Assembly: GCA_964463165.1 (NCBI GenBank)
Contig: CAYXBK010000005.1
Coordinates: 62,001-126,000, forward strand
Origin: UBA7236 sp964463165
Lineage (GTDB): Bacteria > Bacteroidota > Bacteroidia > Chitinophagales > BACL12
Length of the DNA stretch: 64,000 nt
Direction: 5' to 3'
The translations under genes and the position numbers were made by a program. Positions 61,092 through 64,000 of the stretch are shown here, piece by piece; position 1 is the stretch's first letter; each line of letters begins with the position of its first letter. The notes under the pieces were generated by a model that saw only the letters and a list, made by a program, of their open reading frames with translations, was not told the origin of the DNA and searched no databases.

Positions 61092-61576
61092 TGAAAACAA
61101 ATGAATTAATCGAATTTGAAATGCAGGATTTTCTGAAAAAATTTAATTTCGAAGAAATCCGACATTCCGATAACAAGATACTTGTATCGAATAAGAATTG
61201 TAATTTATTCTTTTATGAAGAGTATGGTGATATATATTTAGAATTATCTGATCCAAGGGATAAAGAAATTGTATATAATTTTGGAATAATAGTTAAATCT
61301 CTGTTAAATGAATCATTAAATATGTTCAGTGATATTAATGATTTGAAACTTAGAAATCATTGGCAGCTGCAAAATTATGCCCGAATCCTGCAAGAGAAAT
61401 TGCCATATATTTTGAATGGAGATTTCTCGTGGGTAATAAAATATAAAGCATTTGAAGAATTAAGCAAGAGAATGTTTAAAAAATTAAAATCCCTTGAAAA
61501 GAATAACCCAATATATGTCAAATATTTAGCAAATGATCAATCTTGGAAAATGGATATATTAAGTATACTCGATTAG
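61091..61576 (+). CDS. Probable immunity protein for Rhs tip 1
   Basis: 161 aa, no signal peptide, acidic and helix-rich with Leu and Asn. No family recognised. The ATG at 61091 overlaps the toxin stop (TAATG), the usual arrangement of toxin-immunity pairs. Low GC relative to the flanks. A small acidic cytoplasmic protein directly after a toxin tip is the typical immunity layout; proof is lacking. Confidence 0.6.
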   Translation: MKTNELIEFEMQDFLKKFNFEEIRHSDNKILVSNKNCNLFFYEEYGDIYLELSDPRDKEIVYNFGIIVKSLLNESLNMFSDINDLKLRNHWQLQNYARILQEKLPYILNGDFSWVIKYKAFEELSKRMFKKLKSLEKNNPIYVKYLANDQSWKMDILSILD

Positions 61577-61632
61577 AAAAAAAGCAAGATTCTTGGTTAA
61601 TCATATAGCTGCTCAATCTTTTTGTTAATAAA

Positions 61633-61865
61633 ATGGCTCGTCCCAATATAAGGATAGTAAGAGCTTCAAAAGCAGATGTCTCTGAATTTGATGAAAGATT
61701 TCCTTTCTCTTTATCTTAACAGTTGGTTATAAAAAAGGGCATGCAAACACTCCATTGAGATTTATTGAATATTGCCCATATTGTGGAGAAAAACTTAAAA
61801 AAAAATATTTTAGAAAAGACGATTATATGTATGAAAGCAATTTAAGTTTTTTGCACTCTAAATAA
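61633..61865 (+). pseudogene. Frameshifted zinc-ribbon small protein gene
   Basis: From ATG 61633 the frame reads MARPNIRIVRASKADVSEFD..FPFSLS and stops at 61717-61719. Another frame, opening just before, continues TVGYKKGHANTPLRFIEYCPYCGEKLKKKYFRKDD..FLHSK to a stop at 61863-61865. The join would give about 78 residues with CPYCG as one half of a zinc ribbon. It lies in the Rhs island after the immunity gene; one base gained or lost near 61715 would explain it. Alternatively two unrelated short frames. Confidence 0.45.
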
Positions 61866-62008
61866 TGATTTTTTATTCGCCAGGGTTCCCCCTTCCAAAA
61901 TTTCGCACCCGCAAAATCCTTTAGAGGCGCAATATGATAAGCCTTTTACCGCGGAGATCTGGTTTACCATGTTTGAAACATTAAATCAAGAATTAAAACT
62001 GATGGTTT

Positions 62009-62512
62009 CTAATCATTTGCAGAATCTTCTGTGGGCGAATAATTAGAGTCAGGTCTCTTTAACGAATTAATAGAATCCGTAAATGTAAACTCAGTATTAA
62101 ATTTATATCCTGCAATTTGATGTGGGTTATTTACCTGTTCGGGCCCAAAATCAATATCGAGCGTTACTTTTGTTATTCTTCTATTTCCAATGGTATCTAT
62201 TCCATCAAAGAGGGGAACAACAACTTTAAATGGCACTACAAGATCTGCCTTATTTTCGACATATGAATATTTCAAATTACTATAATTATCAGTAATATGA
62301 AGACTGTTAAAAAATAAGCAGTCATTCATAATCTGATTTTTATCAGATCGAGAAGTTCGATTTGTCGTAATTAAATTGTTAATAGAATCAATATTTGAAT
62401 TATCAAAATAAAGAATCAATTTATTCGCAGTTAAAAGCCTAATATTTTTATTTTCGTCGCAAGAGATAAATAAAATTAAAATGCAAAAAATGAAATAACT
62501 AAATTTTTTCAT
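62009..62512 (-). CDS. Lipoprotein next to Rhs tip 2, candidate immunity protein
   Basis: 167 aa. Signal peptide with lipobox LFISC, Cys at about residue 19, then DENKNIRLL. The remaining residues are beta-rich and Asn/Asp-rich with no family I know. It follows Rhs tip 2 by 14 bp on the same strand, the position of an immunity gene. If it is one, the toxin would act in the periplasm or at the membrane. AT-rich like the rest of the island. Confidence 0.6.
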   Translation of the reverse strand: MKKFSYFIFCILILFISCDENKNIRLLTANKLILYFDNSNIDSINNLITTNRTSRSDKNQIMNDCLFFNSLHITDNYSNLKYSYVENKADLVVPFKVVVPLFDGIDTIGNRRITKVTLDIDFGPEQVNNPHQIAGYKFNTEFTFTDSINSLKRPDSNYSPTEDSAND

Positions 62513-62526
62513 ATAATTATTAAGTT

Positions 62527-63672
62527 TTAATTCCCCTCATATAAATTAATATCTGCATTATATTTATCCTGTGACTCTTTTTTCCATTGGCTTCCAAGTA
62601 TCTGCGCACCATAATATTGAGTCCAGATATTCCACCATAGTTGATTAGAATTTATTTTATCTGTATCATCAGTGATTTTTGGCAGTGTCCCGTCCATAAC
62701 ATAATTTATCAATGTGGCTCGAAATGAACCTGGAATATTACTGATATTTAGTGATTCTAAAATATCCGTACCGTTAGCTAAAATGTAATTATCCACCATA
62801 TTAATTGCTGTATTAAAATTACGCCTGTTTTCACCTAAATCATAATTTGCATTCCAAATTGGAATTGATTGAAACATATTAATCCAGCTGTTTATCTCTT
62901 GTGGTGCATTAGCTAATCCACCGCTATTATAAACACCACTGAAAGATTTAGATGAAGTTGTATATTTCAAATCTGCTTCAATGTCAGCATTAACACTCAT
63001 ATAAAAACCTGAGTTCGGGTAATTTTTAGGTTGATTATAATGCGGATATACTCCTTGGTCACTTATACTTAATGCATTCTCAGCATTGTATTGGTTCCAT
63101 GCCCAATCCGGAGAATTCAAATCAGTTTTTGAAGTTATTATTCCAAAAGGATTTTCAGCGGCCAAGCTTCCGCCAGTCGGCGTCATATCTAAGCTGCCAA
63201 TAGTAAATCTTAGAGTTCCATCGGAATATTTTAATGGTTCCGGAACATTTCTATTTACTATCATAATTTCATAAGCTGTAGGTTTACATAATACTGGTCC
63301 ACTAACGCCATACCCAAGACCTGTAAATCCACCTGTTCCTTTCATTTTGAACATCGAACTGTTAAGTTCCTGCAATTCAGCGCCTTCTAATTCGATTCCT
63401 AATCCAACTTTATTTTCACAAAAGGCATAAGGACTGTTCCATGGATAAGAATTTGAAAGTGGATCCACTGCGAAAAACCTCCCAAGTCTTGCATCTTCAA
63501 CTCTGTATTCAAATGAAACCGCTCCACCCCAATATTCTTTATCTGCTTCTTGGTTCTGAAATCCAAACCTATAATTCTCACCGCTCAAAGCATTACTCCT
63601 GCCTTTTAGGATCATCCCAAACGGATAGTAATCTAAACCATCCGAAACTCCAATTTTAAGCATCGGTTTCAT
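62527..63672 (-). CDS. Orphan Rhs tip with C-terminal domain (tip 2)
   Basis: 381 aa. The Rhs core end is at the N terminus: DYYPFGMILKGRSNALSG, ENYRFGFQNQEADKEYWGG, then EDARLGRFFAVDP and YPWNSPYAFCENKVGLGIELEGAE. The remaining 270 residues are a different domain from tip 1, with phrases SDGTLRFTIGSLDMTPTGGS, NSWINMFQSIPIWNANYDLGENRRNFNTAINMV and WWNIWTQYYGAQILGSQ. No YD repeats or signal peptide. The first part is nearly identical in DNA to tip 1 in opposite orientation. Function of the end domain unknown. Confidence 0.75.
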   Translation of the reverse strand: MKPMLKIGVSDGLDYYPFGMILKGRSNALSGENYRFGFQNQEADKEYWGGAVSFEYRVEDARLGRFFAVDPLSNSYPWNSPYAFCENKVGLGIELEGAELQELNSSMFKMKGTGGFTGLGYGVSGPVLCKPTAYEIMIVNRNVPEPLKYSDGTLRFTIGSLDMTPTGGSLAAENPFGIITSKTDLNSPDWAWNQYNAENALSISDQGVYPHYNQPKNYPNSGFYMSVNADIEADLKYTTSSKSFSGVYNSGGLANAPQEINSWINMFQSIPIWNANYDLGENRRNFNTAINMVDNYILANGTDILESLNISNIPGSFRATLINYVMDGTLPKITDDTDKINSNQLWWNIWTQYYGAQILGSQWKKESQDKYNADINLYEGN

Positions 63673-63870
63673 CTATTAAAAATAAGGCAAAAAAAGTGAT
63701 GGCACAATCCAGGTTTGTCTTTACAAGGATGATATTTCCGACCGACGTAGCAGGTTTTTTTAGCTGTATAATGCAGGAAATAACTCAAATGCTTGGTTGA
63801 CAAAAATCAATACAACTGCTGATAAAAATTATAAGCACCTTCCTGCATGAAAATTAATTTTATGCATATT

Positions 63871-63881
63871 GGAGGAGGTGG
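63871..63881 (+). promoter_or_regulatory. Strong Shine-Dalgarno-like site GGAGGAGGTGG
   Basis: A purine-rich GGAGG/GAGGTG block 7 bp before the ATG at 63888. Other starts in the window have no such site, so it is unusual here. Confidence 0.6.
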
Positions 63882-63887
63882 TTTACG

Positions 63888-64000
63888 ATGAAAAGATTCG
63901 GGCAGCATTGGATTATTTTTTCTTTTCTTGTTTCATTCTATTTAATTAATGAGGCACAGGTGCCAACTTATTTTTGGGCAGAGGCACTTTCGGGCAATGT
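63888..64000 (+). CDS. Secreted protein, N-terminal part (cut by window edge)
   Basis: 37 codons from the ATG at 63888. The start is a signal peptide (MKRFGQHWIIFSFLVSFYLINEAQ) and the mature part VPTYFWAEALSGN resembles the opening of SBBP-repeat surface proteins, such as W-A-x-x-x-G-G. It may be a further T9SS cargo protein. The remainder is outside the window. Confidence 0.6.
   Translation, partial: MKRFGQHWIIFSFLVSFYLINEAQVPTYFWAEALSGN

Noticed and set aside
59713..64000. Prophage or integrative element
   Set aside because: No integrase, phage structural gene, or att-like direct repeat was seen; the tRNA at 49043 lies 10 kb away with no duplicate end.

Overview
The window looks like chromosomal DNA of a free-living member of the Bacteroidota. 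It is AT-rich and closely packed, and genes lack Shine-Dalgarno sequences with one exception near the right edge. Many genes are preceded by the Bacteroidota-type -7 box TAnnTTTG. Secreted proteins end in type IX secretion (T9SS) sorting domains of type A and of type B (the gliding-motility-associated C-terminal domain). A complete four-helix-bundle (S23/IVP) gene, PorP/SprF, DUF4783 and an Nramp-UspA fusion fit the same phylum. I do not assign a genus.

Layout. 1-10 kb: start of a phosphohexomutase, a degenerate alpha/beta hydrolase, pcm, two exported proteins, smpB, a hotdog thioesterase, the mntR-mntH manganese module with its operator, a CoA-binding protein and a 2-oxoacid dehydrogenase E2. 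10-15 kb: M16 peptidase and dnaX. 15-28 kb: a 68-69 bp tandem repeat, several T9SS cargo proteins, an S51 peptidase, putA, hmgA-hpd for tyrosine breakdown, and a tandem pair of beta-propeller/FN3 proteins. 28-34 kb: an esterase, a four-helix-bundle gene enclosed by inverted heptamer repeats, DUF58, trxA and dnaE. 34-49 kb: more T9SS cargo, a CsaA-like protein, a small c-type cytochrome lipoprotein, a SUI1 factor, lipid kinase plus LTA-synthase-like protein, nadC, gpmI, an M20 peptidase, a PLP enzyme and tRNA-Ala(GGC). 49-60 kb: acs, then a dense minus-strand run pruA - type B adhesin - PorP/SprF - PorE-like protein - surE - membrane protein - lpxB. 60-64 kb: an AT-rich accessory island with two convergent orphan Rhs tips, each followed by a likely immunity gene, plus gene debris, then the start of another secreted protein.

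How genes work together. mntR is followed by an operator overlapping the mntH promoter region, so Mn(II) import is probably under MntR control. putA and pruA, 38 kb apart, give the two steps from proline to glutamate; hpd and hmgA give two consecutive steps of tyrosine catabolism. The adhesin/PorP-SprF/PorE-like trio looks like a dedicated cell-surface export and anchoring unit. The Rhs tips with adjacent small genes look like a polymorphic-toxin cassette store.

The most unusual signal is non-coding. At least eight short intergenic arrays have a strict 7-bp period and obey one loose grammar, NNYWNYT, although their words differ (GATACCT, GATTCCT, CACTTCT, ACTAGCT and others). Two of these arrays face each other as an inverted repeat around the four-helix-bundle gene, which makes that cassette the best candidate for an undescribed element. 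All functional calls are from reading the sequence and remembered family motifs; no searches were run.
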